Below are positions 34,415-43,550 of a stretch of DNA of 64,000 bases, piece by piece (the stretch's first letter is position 1; each line of letters opens with the position of its first letter). Source of the DNA: Staphylococcus sp. GSSP0090 (GTDB lineage: Bacteria; Bacillota; Bacilli; Staphylococcales; Staphylococcaceae); the NCBI RefSeq assembly GCF_013391405.1, contig NZ_JACBFD010000027.1, positions 54,173 to 118,172 of the forward strand. The letters run 5' to 3'. Position numbers and translations under genes: made by a program. A model generated the notes under the pieces. It made no database searches. It was not told the DNA's origin and saw nothing but the letters and a program-made list of their open reading frames with translations.

Positions 34415-35241
34415 TTAAACGTTTATTCAATGATCGTATGGCGGTTGTTGCGTTAAGTATCATTTTGCTATACAGCTTACTTGGACTATTTGCGCCATGG
34501 GTGACATTACATCAACCGACACATATTGATGTGACGAATAAATATGGTGGTATAAGTTGGCAACATTTATTAGGAACGGACCATTTAGGTAGAGATGTGC
34601 TCACACGACTGATCTATGCAATAAGACCCAGTTTGTTGTATGTATTTGTAGCGCTATTTATTTCTGTTGGTTTAGGTGCTGTGCTAGGTTTTGTAGCTGG
34701 CTATATGAAAGGTGTCACAGATGCTTTAATTATGCGCATGTGTGATGTCATGCTCGCATTTCCAAGTTATGTGGTTGCACTCGCATTAATTGCTTTATTA
34801 GGTATGGGTGCGGATAAGATTATATTAGCGTTTATATTGACTAGATGGGCATGGTTCTGTCGTGTGATCCGTACGAGTGTCATGCAGTATACGGCATCAG
34901 ATCATGTGAAGTTTGCCAAAGCGATTGGCATGAAAGATACCGCTATTATTATGAAACATATCATGCCATTAACATTGGCAGACATTGCCATCATTTCAAG
35001 TAGTTCGATGTGTTCAATGATATTACAAATTTCTGGCTTTTCATTTTTAGGATTAGGGGTTAAAGCACCGACTGCCGAGTGGGGCATGATGCTCAATGAG
35101 GCGCGTAAGGTCATGTTTACACACCCAGAGATGATGTTTGCACCAGCGATAGCGATTGTAATCATTGTTATGGCGTTTAATTTTTTATCAGATGCCCTCC
35201 AAGTTGCACTTGATCCACGTATTGAAACTAAGAAAAAATAA
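34411..35241 (+). CDS. cntC: Staphylopine importer permease CntC
   Basis: 276 aa. DppC/OppC-type permease: QHLLGTDHLGRDVLTRL after the first helix is the family hallmark, and HVKFAKAIGMKDTAIIMKHI is the EAA loop. It starts within the cntB stop (4-nt overlap) and lies 28 nt before cntD. It acts with CntB as the transmembrane channel of the importer. Confidence 0.92.
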   Translation: MIKRLFNDRMAVVALSIILLYSLLGLFAPWVTLHQPTHIDVTNKYGGISWQHLLGTDHLGRDVLTRLIYAIRPSLLYVFVALFISVGLGAVLGFVAGYMKGVTDALIMRMCDVMLAFPSYVVALALIALLGMGADKIILAFILTRWAWFCRVIRTSVMQYTASDHVKFAKAIGMKDTAIIMKHIMPLTLADIAIISSSSMCSMILQISGFSFLGLGVKAPTAEWGMMLNEARKVMFTHPEMMFAPAIAIVIIVMAFNFLSDALQVALDPRIETKKK

Positions 35242-35269
35242 ATACGGTGAAAAAGGATGTGATTACATC

Positions 35270-36085
35270 ATGAGTTTATTACAAGTCAACGGACTGACGA
35301 TTAAAGATTCTCAAACGAACCAATTATTGGTGGAGCAAATTCATTTTCAAGTTGATTCTGGTGAAACGTTAGGGATTATTGGAGAAAGCGGAAGCGGTAA
35401 GACGATTACCTGCCGCGCGCTCACTGGTATAAACGATCCACGTTTAGTAGTGACAGGAGATATTCAATTTGATGGGAAGCCTATATTAAAGTTGCCTGAA
35501 TCAGCATTAAAGCAGCATCGTGGTAGAGATATTGCGATGATTATGCAACAAGGTAGTCGTGCTTTTGATCCATCTACAAGGGTTAGCAAGCAAATGATTG
35601 AGACAATGCGTGTGCATACAAAGATGTCGAAAAAAGCGATTGTCACAACGTTAATTCATTATATGGCATACATGAAGTTGAAACAGCCAAAGCAAATACT
35701 GCAATCGTATCCTTATATGTTGTCCGGTGGCATGCTACAACGACTGATGATTGTACTTGCATTGGCACTCAAACCTAAGCTCATTATCGCTGATGAACCT
35801 ACGACCGCGTTAGATACGATTACACAATATGAAGTGTTGAAGGCTTTTGCGGATATTAAAAAGCAATTTGATTGTGCGTTGATTTTTATTTCACATGACT
35901 TAGCCGTTATCAATCAAATTGCGGATAAAGTGATTGTTATGAAAAATGGTCAACTGGTGGAGTCAGGGTCTCGAGATAGCGTATTGTATCAGCCGCAACA
36001 CGCCTATACACAGTATTTATTGTCAACAAAACGCAAAGTAAATCAGCATTTTCAACGTGTGATGCGAGGTGAAACAAATGCTTGA
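35270..36085 (+). CDS. cntD: Staphylopine importer ATPase CntD
   Basis: 271 aa from the ATG at 35270, preceded by AAAAGGATGTGA; an upstream in-frame ATG at 35165 lies inside cntC and is rejected. Walker A GESGSGKT, signature LSGGMLQR (the usual Gln replaced by Met), Walker B LIIADEP, switch His in FISHDLAV. It is the OppD-like ATPase of the importer and overlaps cntF by 8 nt. Confidence 0.92.
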   Translation: MSLLQVNGLTIKDSQTNQLLVEQIHFQVDSGETLGIIGESGSGKTITCRALTGINDPRLVVTGDIQFDGKPILKLPESALKQHRGRDIAMIMQQGSRAFDPSTRVSKQMIETMRVHTKMSKKAIVTTLIHYMAYMKLKQPKQILQSYPYMLSGGMLQRLMIVLALALKPKLIIADEPTTALDTITQYEVLKAFADIKKQFDCALIFISHDLAVINQIADKVIVMKNGQLVESGSRDSVLYQPQHAYTQYLLSTKRKVNQHFQRVMRGETNA

Positions 36086-36827
36086 AATCCATTCAGTAGC
36101 TAAGTCGTATAAAAAGTCAGGGTTACTCCGCAATAATCAGCATCAAGTCATTCACGATGTAAGTGCTACGTTTGACTCGAACACGACTGTCGGAATCATT
36201 GGAGAAAGTGGAAGTGGTAAGTCAACTTTGGGACGGTTAATCTTAGGCATTGAAAAACCAGACCAAGGCAGTGTCACATTGAATGGGGCACCTGTTCATA
36301 AACGTAAATTCAGGCAACATCAAATCAGTGCAGTATTCCAAGATTATATTTCGTCACTACATCCATTTCAAACTGTGGCAACATTATTAGCAGAAGTAAT
36401 GAACTATAGTGGCGAAACACCTCAAAAAGAGATATTAACGCAGTCGATACAACTACTGGAAGAGGTCGGGCTGTCTAAAACATACCTAGATAAATACCCT
36501 CATATGTTGTCGGGTGGTGAAGCACAGCGTGTTGCAATTGCACGAGCGATTTGTGTGAATCCACGATACATACTGTTGGATGAAGCGATTAGTTCATTAG
36601 ATATGTCGATTCAAACACAAATATTAGACTTATTAATTCATCTTCGTGAATCAAGGCAGCTCAGTTATATTTTTATTACGCATGATATCCAAGTAGCAAC
36701 ATATCTCTGTGATAGGTTAATTATTTTTAAAGGTGGCACGATTGAAACCGAGTTACAGACGAAAGACTTATCTCAAACAGAGAACGCTTATACGCGTGAA
36801 TTGATAGATAAACAACTGATATTTTAA
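36078..36827 (+). CDS. cntF: Staphylopine importer ATPase CntF
   Basis: 249 aa from the ATG at 36078 (GAGGTG 6 nt upstream); the GTG three codons earlier is an unlikely start. Walker A GESGSGKST, signature LSGGEAQRVAIA, Walker B YILLDEA with D-loop ISSLD, switch His in FITHDIQV. The second, OppF-like ATPase; it forms a heterodimer with CntD. cntE follows after 13 nt. Confidence 0.92.
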   Translation: MLEIHSVAKSYKKSGLLRNNQHQVIHDVSATFDSNTTVGIIGESGSGKSTLGRLILGIEKPDQGSVTLNGAPVHKRKFRQHQISAVFQDYISSLHPFQTVATLLAEVMNYSGETPQKEILTQSIQLLEEVGLSKTYLDKYPHMLSGGEAQRVAIARAICVNPRYILLDEAISSLDMSIQTQILDLLIHLRESRQLSYIFITHDIQVATYLCDRLIIFKGGTIETELQTKDLSQTENAYTRELIDKQLIF

Positions 36828-36840
36828 GGGGTGAATACAT

Positions 36841-38022
36841 ATGAGTGGCGCCATGTCGTGGCGATTTTTAAAATTATATATATTGACGTTGATGTTCTTT
36901 AGTGCCAACGCGATACTTAATGTATTTATTCCATTAAGAGGTCATGATTTAGGAGCAACCAATACCGTCGTTGGTGTGGTTATGGGTGCGTATATGTTAA
37001 CTGCTATGGTGTTTCGACCGTGGGCAGGGCAAATTATTGCTAAAATAGGGGCTATTAAAGTGTTAAGACTTATTTTAGTAATCAATGCGGCAGCACTAAT
37101 GCTTTACGGTTTCACAGGATTAGAAGGTTATTTGATTGCCCGCATTATGCAAGGTGTGTGTACCGCATTCTTTTCTATGGCATTACAAATTGGTATTATT
37201 AACGCCTTACCTGAAGACCATAGAGCGGAAGGCGTCTCATTATATTCATTATTTTCTACGATACCTAATTTAATCGGACCATTTATTGCAGTTGGTATAT
37301 GGCAATGGCAACATATGAGTGTGTTTGGCATTGTAATGATCGTGATTGCCCTTTCAACAATGCTTTTTGGTTATCAGGTTACAAAAGATACGCACGATTC
37401 AGAGAACCCAAGCGAACATGAAGATGTACCATTTAATGCGATTACCGTGTTTAGTCAATTTTTCAAAAATAAGGAACTTTTCCTGTGTGGTTGTATGATG
37501 ATAGGGGCATCCGTCATATTCGGTGCGGTGAGTGTCTTTATGCCGTTGTACACAGTTAATCATACTTTTGCTCATGCAGGTATATTTTTAACCATACAAG
37601 CCATTGCAGTAGTGGTGTCTCGTTTTTATTTGCGAAAATATATCCCTTCTGACGGGCGATGGCACGCACGATTTATGATGATCGTATTTGCATTATTAGT
37701 TGTAGGTGCGTTCATTATTGCAATAGGACCACATTTGAATCACTTAATTTTTTATATCAGTGCAATCATGATAGGTGTGACACAAGCGATGGTGTATCCA
37801 ACCTTGACGACCTATCTTAGCTTTACGCTACCAACTAGGGGGCGGCATATGTTGCTTGGACTGTTTATTGCGTGTGCTGACTTAGGCATTTCTCTGGGTG
37901 GTACAATAATGGGGCCAGTTTCAGATTGGTTAGGATTTCAATGGATGTATCTTATCTGTAGCTGTTTAGCATGCGTGATGATGGTCATGAGTTATGCTAT
38001 GAAAAAAATATTAGTGAAGTAG
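36841..38022 (+). CDS. cntE: Staphylopine exporter CntE
   Basis: 393 aa, AGGGGTGAA ribosome-binding site. Twelve-helix major facilitator with FIPLRGHDLGATNTVVGVVMG near the start and the motif A-like RPWAGQIIAKIG loop. CntE secretes newly made staphylopine to scavenge metal outside the cell; loss of export in S. aureus leads to toxic intracellular accumulation. It is the last gene of the operon, with the terminator at 38094-38139. Confidence 0.92.
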   Translation: MSGAMSWRFLKLYILTLMFFSANAILNVFIPLRGHDLGATNTVVGVVMGAYMLTAMVFRPWAGQIIAKIGAIKVLRLILVINAAALMLYGFTGLEGYLIARIMQGVCTAFFSMALQIGIINALPEDHRAEGVSLYSLFSTIPNLIGPFIAVGIWQWQHMSVFGIVMIVIALSTMLFGYQVTKDTHDSENPSEHEDVPFNAITVFSQFFKNKELFLCGCMMIGASVIFGAVSVFMPLYTVNHTFAHAGIFLTIQAIAVVVSRFYLRKYIPSDGRWHARFMMIVFALLVVGAFIIAIGPHLNHLIFYISAIMIGVTQAMVYPTLTTYLSFTLPTRGRHMLLGLFIACADLGISLGGTIMGPVSDWLGFQWMYLICSCLACVMMVMSYAMKKILVK

Positions 38023-38093
38023 AATATGAATATGTTGAACACGAAGTAGATGAATCACTTTACTCTAGATGCTTCGCTTATAAAATAAAAAAA

Positions 38094-38139
38094 CAGGACA
38101 GTAACCAAAGTGAAAATAGGGTTACTGTCCTGATTTTTT
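38094..38139 (+). terminator. Terminator of the cnt operon
   Basis: CAGGACAGTAACC pairs perfectly with GGTTACTGTCCTG over a 13-nt loop and is followed by TTTTTT. Confidence 0.88.
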
Positions 38140-38205
38140 GTGATTGCTATGATTTGTTATTGTGGCGTTAGTGTTTGTCATGAATGGCTTCATGACGCAT
38201 AAATT

Positions 38206-39150
38206 TTATAATTTGAGCAATGCTTCGGCATTACTAAAAAGAAATTTTTCTTTTTGTGTTTCTGTTGAAATTTCGGAATGGCTGATTTCATCCGCAAGTA
38301 ATTTGACTACTTGATCTGTCGTATAGGGAGCATCAGCACCGTAGACAATTTTATTTTCATCAACCATGGCTAACAATGTTGGTAATTGATAAGGTAACAC
38401 TTTACCAGCTAAGTCAAAGTAGAGTTGTTGCATAACGGTAGCAATGTCATCCGGTTTATCGCCTACATTAAACATTTGATTGCCCATATGGACACGTTGC
38501 GCAATCACTGGTAACAGGGCGCCACTGTGAGGGACAATCCATTTAATATTTGGATATTTACTGAATACATTATTTTGACTCATAAAGACAATCGCACGCG
38601 TTGTATCAAAGAAGAATTCCATCAATGGAGCAAGCACTTTTTCTTTAATTGCATCATTGACAGGTTTTGGCTCGTTTGGGTGTATAGCAACTGTAGCGTG
38701 ACGGTCATCTAACTTTGCAAGTACTGCGTCAAAACGGTCGTCTCCTAAGTAGATACCACGTGCATTCGTTGGTAGTGTAAACCCTAATGCGCCTTGTTCA
38801 TCTAAAGATTGGTCAATGATTGCAATACTTTCATCTACGAGTGGTAATGGTAAAGAAGCAAAATACCCCAGTTTCGTTGAGTGCTGTTGCACCATTGTGG
38901 AGGCATAATCATTCACTTCATCTGTTAGACGTAACATAGTTGCATCTGGCGCTGCGCTAAGGTGAGGACTAGAAATGGATAGCACACCATAGTCTATGTC
39001 TAATTCGTCCATCAATTGAAGATAACCCTCAATGGAGAATTCTGGTGTTGGGACACCATCCCCCTTACCATCAAAATAATCATCTAGAAATTGGGCAAAT
39101 CCAGGGGAGATATAATGTGAATGTAAATCTATCTTTTTCAAAAGAGACAT
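38206..39150 (-). CDS. Amidohydrolase-2 family (ACMSD-like) enzyme
   Basis: 314 aa TIM-barrel metal enzyme. IDLHSHYISPGF gives the HxH metal pair, ATVAIHPNEP the third His, WIVPHSGAL the fourth and IVYGADAPY the Asp, as in 2-amino-3-carboxymuconate-semialdehyde decarboxylase relatives. These mostly catalyse non-oxidative decarboxylation or hydrolysis of small aromatic or ring-derived acids. Last gene of a tight four-gene run (7 nt after the SnoaL-like gene), together with a second, ExH-type member of the same superfamily. Substrate unknown. Confidence 0.8.
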   Translation of the reverse strand: MSLLKKIDLHSHYISPGFAQFLDDYFDGKGDGVPTPEFSIEGYLQLMDELDIDYGVLSISSPHLSAAPDATMLRLTDEVNDYASTMVQQHSTKLGYFASLPLPLVDESIAIIDQSLDEQGALGFTLPTNARGIYLGDDRFDAVLAKLDDRHATVAIHPNEPKPVNDAIKEKVLAPLMEFFFDTTRAIVFMSQNNVFSKYPNIKWIVPHSGALLPVIAQRVHMGNQMFNVGDKPDDIATVMQQLYFDLAGKVLPYQLPTLLAMVDENKIVYGADAPYTTDQVVKLLADEISHSEISTETQKEKFLFSNAEALLKL

Positions 39151-39157
39151 CTTCTTT

Positions 39158-39787
39158 CTATAATAGTGTATGGTTTTGATACGTTAACCATGCATCGAGT
39201 TTGGCATAGTAGTCATTGAGTGGTTCAGGGCGATCAATTCCTTGTAATTCATGATTGATTTCATAACCCAAGTAATTTAGACAATAAGATAAACATGCAT
39301 AACTTGGACGATAGGATGCTATTTCAGACTCAGGAATCGTCACTGCACTAGGCATAACAGGCATTAAAGTATCTTTTTCATAGACACATTCTAGATTTTT
39401 AATGTACCAAATCCCATTTAACCGTTCGACACAATATATGATTTTAGCATCTGAATTTAGCTGCATTTCGACGTTATCTATATTAATACGTAATTGAATG
39501 GTAGCCTGCATCATAGCTACAGCACGATGTTGGTTGATCCAAATTTGGGTGTTATATATTTGGTGTGGTGCATAGCGATTCATTGCTTTTGAAGACGTTA
39601 CAAATTCAGCGCCTGTACCTTTAAACCAAGATATGTTTACGCATGAATCTCTAGAAAAGCATTGCAGCATAGCATCCCATAATGCATTATCACGACAAAA
39701 TCGTTCAAATTGAACTAATTCTTGAATATCTGCTTTGTCGCGTAGGGTTTGATCGGTATATGGTTGGTTTCGTTCGAATAACATCAT
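39158..39787 (-). CDS. SnoaL/NTF2-like fold protein
   Basis: 209 aa. ADIQELVQFERFCRDNALWD opens a SnoaL_4-type alpha+beta barrel: a helix carrying Asp/Glu, then SCVNISWFKGTGAEFV and a strand-rich middle. Such proteins are cyclases, dehydratases, ring-hydroxylating dioxygenase beta-subunit relatives or simply binders. The C-terminal 50 residues (SYRPSYACLSYCLNYLGY) extend beyond the usual domain. AAGGAGCG ribosome-binding site; 22 nt after the alpha/beta hydrolase gene. Probably part of the same catabolic unit. Confidence 0.65.
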   Translation of the reverse strand: MMLFERNQPYTDQTLRDKADIQELVQFERFCRDNALWDAMLQCFSRDSCVNISWFKGTGAEFVTSSKAMNRYAPHQIYNTQIWINQHRAVAMMQATIQLRINIDNVEMQLNSDAKIIYCVERLNGIWYIKNLECVYEKDTLMPVMPSAVTIPESEIASYRPSYACLSYCLNYLGYEINHELQGIDRPEPLNDYYAKLDAWLTYQNHTLL

Positions 39788-39809
39788 GAGCGCTCCTTCG
39801 TTTGATACG

Positions 39810-40646
39810 TTAAGTCCATAAATCTAATAAAACCTTCGCAAAGCCTTCAGGTTTTTGTACATAACCTAAATGACCGCCAGGAATATCAACGATGTTAATC
39901 CTAGTTTGCTCTGAAATATAAAAGTTTACATCTTGAGGGAACGATCCTTTAGAATCTGTCCCATTTAATAAAGTCACGATATCTTTATATTGTGCTAAGT
40001 CAGCTAATGTGATATCAGAATGAGTATATTGTCTGATTTCATAGGCTGCCCAGAACATCATACGTTCATATTGTTCTTTTTGTGCTTCATTATCTTCAGA
40101 AACGGGTTGAGACATACTTTTAGCATCAATTGATGAAATATGAAGTGTTTGGGCAAATGTTTTCATTCCGGCTTGTAGCCCTTCTGTTAATACTTGATCA
40201 ACGATTTCATCATTTTTTTCTTTCCAATACTGACTGTCAGGTAAAAAAGTATTAATTGGCGGTTCGTGGAATGCAATTTCTTTTATAATTTCTGGATAAT
40301 CTTTTAATACATGCATTGTTACAATAGCGCCCGAACTAGAACCTAGTAAATAAATAGGTTCGTTACTTAAGTGTTTTGCTAATTCAGCGATGTCCTGTGC
40401 GTCACGTTTCACACGATAGTCATCATCGGGTTGTTTCGCACGTTCAGGAAGTGGTTCAGTGAGTTGACTTTGTCCATAATCACGACGATCAATTGCGACA
40501 ACCGTAAAATGATTTTTCAATTGGTCTATCAATGGTAGGAAAATATCTCCTGTTCCGTTCGCACCTGGAACTAAAATCAACACGGGACCTTGTCCTTCTT
40601 TATAATAATTGATTGTTGCGCCATCTAATTCTAATGTATGTGTCAT
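39810..40646 (-). CDS. Alpha/beta hydrolase
   Basis: 278 aa, GGAGGTA ribosome-binding site. The oxyanion region is [19 protein letters not shown], the nucleophile elbow [16 protein letters not shown] (G-S-S-S-G) and the catalytic His lies in [22 protein letters not shown] is typical of the alpha/beta hydrolase fold. Cytosolic. 11 nt after the ExH-type amidohydrolase. In ring-cleavage pathways such enzymes cut C-C bonds or lactones and esters, which suits the neighbours, but the substrate is not known. Confidence 0.8.
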   Translation of the reverse strand: MTHTLELDGATINYYKEGQGPVLILVPGANGTGDIFLPLIDQLKNHFTVVAIDRRDYGQSQLTEPLPERAKQPDDDYRVKRDAQDIAELAKHLSNEPIYLLGSSSGAIVTMHVLKDYPEIIKEIAFHEPPINTFLPDSQYWKEKNDEIVDQVLTEGLQAGMKTFAQTLHISSIDAKSMSQPVSEDNEAQKEQYERMMFWAAYEIRQYTHSDITLADLAQYKDIVTLLNGTDSKGSFPQDVNFYISEQTRINIVDIPGGHLGYVQKPEGFAKVLLDLWT

Positions 40647-40657
40647 AAATACCTCCG

Positions 40658-41671
40658 TTATTCTGGAATTTTAAAATTTAATAATTGTTCAGCGTTGCTA
40701 TAGCTAATTTTCCTTTTTTCGTCATTTGTTAAACCAAGCTCGTCTAAGAAGGAACCTAGGTTCTCTGGTTGAACATAAGGATAATCTGCTGAATAAAGTA
40801 TGTGGTCAATACCTACAGCGTTTTTGACCATATCAAATTGTGGTTTCGTTAACATGCCACTGGGTGTGATGTAGAAATTATTTTTGAAATAATGACTTGG
40901 TTTGTGGTTAAGGTGAGGTGCATAAATCATGTCATCCATGCGTTCATAGAAGAAAGGTGTGAATTCTCCCCAGTGTCCAATGATCATTTTTAAGTTTGGA
41001 TAACGATCAAATACACCACTAAGTACTAAACGCATTGTATGGATACCTACATCTATGTGCCAACCGTAACCATAGCAGGCAAACGAACCAGCTGTTGCAT
41101 CTGAATAGTTATCACTTTGATAATATGTTTGATAAGCATCATCACTGATAGGAGCAGGGTGTAAGTAAATAGGCACATCTAATGCTTCAGCCGTTTGAAA
41201 GATGCCATCAAATGCGCTATTATCTAAAAACTGTCCTTTAGGATGGCCAAAAATGAGTGCCCCTTTGAATCCAAGCTCATTGACACAGCGCTTAAATTCT
41301 TCTACGGCAGCTTGCGGTTCATTGATTGGTAAGGTAGCAAACCCTAAGAAACGGTCTGGATGGTCATCGATATACGATTTAAGTCTATTATTGGTATAAC
41401 GACAAAGCTCAATGCCTTTTTCACCAGGAATAAGTGAAGGGGAACCATTACCATAAGATAACACTTGCATCTGCACGTCCTGTTGATTCATGAACTGAAT
41501 ACGTGCATCGTGTTCATTGATTTCATCTTGATTTGTAAATCCGGTTTGTTGTTCCAGTGCCTCTAACATGGCTTTGAGCGGTACGCCATTTGGAGATGGT
41601 GTCGTTAAATCAGCCATTTGTTCTTGAACTTCTTTTAAGACGAAGTGTTCCTCGAAATTAATACTTTTCAT
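40658..41671 (-). CDS. Amidohydrolase-2 family, gamma-resorcylate-decarboxylase-like
   Basis: 337 aa from the ATG at 41671 (GGAGG 9 nt upstream). [14 protein letters not shown] has ExH in place of HxH, the pattern of gamma-resorcylate (2,6-dihydroxybenzoate) and related decarboxylases; [17 protein letters not shown] and ILYSADYPY supply the remaining metal ligands. First gene of the four-gene minus-strand run. The predicted reaction is metal-dependent, cofactor-free (de)carboxylation of a hydroxyaromatic acid; the exact substrate is inference. Confidence 0.8.
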   Translation of the reverse strand: MKSINFEEHFVLKEVQEQMADLTTPSPNGVPLKAMLEALEQQTGFTNQDEINEHDARIQFMNQQDVQMQVLSYGNGSPSLIPGEKGIELCRYTNNRLKSYIDDHPDRFLGFATLPINEPQAAVEEFKRCVNELGFKGALIFGHPKGQFLDNSAFDGIFQTAEALDVPIYLHPAPISDDAYQTYYQSDNYSDATAGSFACYGYGWHIDVGIHTMRLVLSGVFDRYPNLKMIIGHWGEFTPFFYERMDDMIYAPHLNHKPSHYFKNNFYITPSGMLTKPQFDMVKNAVGIDHILYSADYPYVQPENLGSFLDELGLTNDEKRKISYSNAEQLLNFKIPE

Positions 41672-41744
41672 TGTATAAAAACCTCCACTTGAGATATTTG
41701 CCATATGCTTTACGTTTCATAATATATGGATTATCATTTTCGTT

Positions 41745-41771
41745 GATGTAATCGAGCCCATCATTTACATC
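41745..41771. repeat. Inverted repeat upstream of the amidohydrolase operon
   Basis: GATGTAA (41745-41751) and TTACATC (41765-41771) are separated by 13 nt, about 75 bp before the amidohydrolase start on the minus strand. A TATATTAT -10 candidate lies between repeat and gene. Possible operator. Confidence 0.35.
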
Positions 41772-41842
41772 GTTAGAATCACTGTAGGATTAAGTAGTAT
41801 TGGGATATATTACATATAAAATTTATAAGGACATAATGGCGA

Positions 41843-42544
41843 TTACCAAGGCATTGGTTCATTACCATCAATAAAAGTACCAGTTGGACCATCTTTATCA
41901 ATCGTGGCTAATTTTACAATTGGTATGATACCTTCACTAGCTGGTTTAGCATTGTTGCTTGCATCACCAACTAAATCAGTATTCGTTGAGCCGGGATCTG
42001 CCGCGTTTATTTGCATGTTAGGTAATGCTTTCGCGTATTGTACTGTAGTCATTGTGACAGCAGATTTAGAAGAACAATAAGCGAGGGAATTGACTTTAGA
42101 TTCCATTGTTTCTGGATTGGTCACCATACCAAATGAACCTAAGCCACTACTGACATTAACGATCACAGGTTGTGTTGATTGTTCCAACAATGGAATGAAT
42201 TGGTTGGTTACGCGTACAAGTCCAAAGACATTCGTTTGATAGACTTGTTCCATATCTTGTGGGGTAAGATCTTGAGGTTGTGTGAAACCACCTGAAATAC
42301 CTGCATTATTGATGAGGACGTCTAAGTGACCCTCTTGTTCTTTAATAAATTGCACAGCTTGAGATACAGAGTCATCATCTGTCACATCTAGTTGCACCGC
42401 ATGAACGCCAAGTGATTCGGCTGCTTGTTGTCCACGAGTGGTATCTCTTGAACCGATGTAGACGTTGTGTCCTTCCGCTTTGAGACGACGTGCGGTTTCA
42501 AAACCTAAACCTTTATTACCACCAGTAATTAATGTAACTTTCAT
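41843..42544 (-). CDS. Short-chain dehydrogenase/reductase
   Basis: 233 aa. Rossmann loop TGGNKGLGFETA (7-18), NNAGISGG (NAG motif), active-site YCSSKSA (YxxxK) and AADPGSTNTDLV. ALMOST CERTAINLY a classical SDR using NADPH, judging from the basic residue after strand 2 (IGSRD). It follows tetR by 13 nt and is probably auto-regulated with it; SDR genes beside TetR often reduce reactive carbonyls or quinones. Confidence 0.87.
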   Translation of the reverse strand: MKVTLITGGNKGLGFETARRLKAEGHNVYIGSRDTTRGQQAAESLGVHAVQLDVTDDDSVSQAVQFIKEQEGHLDVLINNAGISGGFTQPQDLTPQDMEQVYQTNVFGLVRVTNQFIPLLEQSTQPVIVNVSSGLGSFGMVTNPETMESKVNSLAYCSSKSAVTMTTVQYAKALPNMQINAADPGSTNTDLVGDASNNAKPASEGIIPIVKLATIDKDGPTGTFIDGNEPMPW

Positions 42545-42557
42545 AATGATTTACCTC

Positions 42558-43112
42558 CTATTTGTCATTGAAAAATAATGCGACGAGTTGTTCACGTATC
42601 TGTAGATTCGATAATGCGCGTTGTTCTGTTAGAAATTGATAGTGTTGCGTTGTTAATGTGTTGATTAAGACATCTACTTTAAAAGTAAGATCCATTTTGT
42701 TGTCCTCATTGTCCATATTAAGTATGCGACGATAATAGGCATGTAATCTTTCAAAGAAAGCGGTCTGTCTAAAATCGCGTTTACTTTTACCCATTTCTAC
42801 ACAATTTAATAAATCTTTATGTTTCATTTTGAATTGTAGAAAATGATCTATAGATTCGATGAATATAGCTTTTGCATCTAAATGCGCTTGAGCAATCGTT
42901 TCAATCTCTGTCATAAATGCTTCAAAGTCATTGTTAATTAATTGGTAGCATAGTGCGCTCTTATCTTCAAAATGACGATAAAGTGTGCCCATACCAATAT
43001 TGAGTTCTTCAGAAATACGCTTCATACTAACTTGTTCGACACCCTCCGTCTTAAAAAGGCTGGCAGCGTGAGATTCTATACGTTGTTTATTCTCTAGGGC
43101 ATCTTTTCTCAT
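42558..43112 (-). CDS. TetR family regulator
   Basis: 184 aa from the ATG at 43112 (GAAGGTGAA 5 nt upstream). The helix-turn-helix VSMKRISEELNIGMGTLYRHFEDKSAL is textbook TetR; the C-terminal half is the ligand domain. It stands between two divergent gene groups, and the perfect palindrome at 43147-43162 in the shared intergenic region is its likely operator. Confidence 0.88.
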   Translation of the reverse strand: MRKDALENKQRIESHAASLFKTEGVEQVSMKRISEELNIGMGTLYRHFEDKSALCYQLINNDFEAFMTEIETIAQAHLDAKAIFIESIDHFLQFKMKHKDLLNCVEMGKSKRDFRQTAFFERLHAYYRRILNMDNEDNKMDLTFKVDVLINTLTTQHYQFLTEQRALSNLQIREQLVALFFNDK

Positions 43113-43139
43113 AAGGTTCACCTTCAATCATCTTTAAAA

Positions 43140-43169
43140 TTGACATACGGATAGCTATCCGTTTACTAT
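43140..43169 (+). promoter_or_regulatory. Promoter with perfect 16-bp palindrome (TetR operator)
   Basis: TTGACA (43140-43145) and TACTAT (43164-43169) are 18 bp apart. ACGGATAGCTATCCGT (43147-43162), perfectly palindromic, fills the spacer. A TetR dimer bound here would block RNA polymerase for the plus-strand DUF2316/NmrA/SDR genes and, being 35 bp from the tetR start, probably also for tetR. Confidence 0.75.
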
Positions 43170-43227
43170 GAAGTAGTATAATTTATATGTAAAACAAATG
43201 CAAAAATTTTATGAAAGCAGGTAAGTC

Positions 43228-43527
43228 ATGTCACTAAATAAAGCGCAGAGACGTATTACAAGTGAAGAGCTAAAGGCACATTTTCATGAATCCACACTAA
43301 CCGAAAACGATATTGCACAATTAACTGGAATGACAGTTTCAGAAGTAAATCAAGTGCTAGAACTGAAAGCATCTAAAGGCATTTTCAGTAAAGACATGCA
43401 AGCATTTATTTTGCGGGTATGGGAAGTGCGTGATGTGATTAACGAAAATATTAAATCCAAAGGTGTGCAACCGAAAGCATACACATTTTTAAAAGGTGAA
43501 AAGGAAGACTATTGGTTTCTAAGATAG
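43228..43527 (+). CDS. DUF2316 family protein
   Basis: 99 aa. NDIAQLTGMTVSEVNQVLEL looks like a helix-turn-helix, and the end YTFLKGEKEDYWFLR is characteristic of DUF2316. These small cytosolic proteins occur in staphylococci and lactobacilli next to TetR and NAD(P)-dependent oxidoreductase genes; function unknown. First gene behind the TetR-type promoter; AGGTAAG precedes its ATG. Confidence 0.75.
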   Translation: MSLNKAQRRITSEELKAHFHESTLTENDIAQLTGMTVSEVNQVLELKASKGIFSKDMQAFILRVWEVRDVINENIKSKGVQPKAYTFLKGEKEDYWFLR

Positions 43528-43550
43528 TGGAAGTGGAAGGAGATTATAAA

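Noticed and set aside
38023..38171. Short open frame after cntE
   Set aside because: It starts inside cntE in another frame and runs through the operon terminator.
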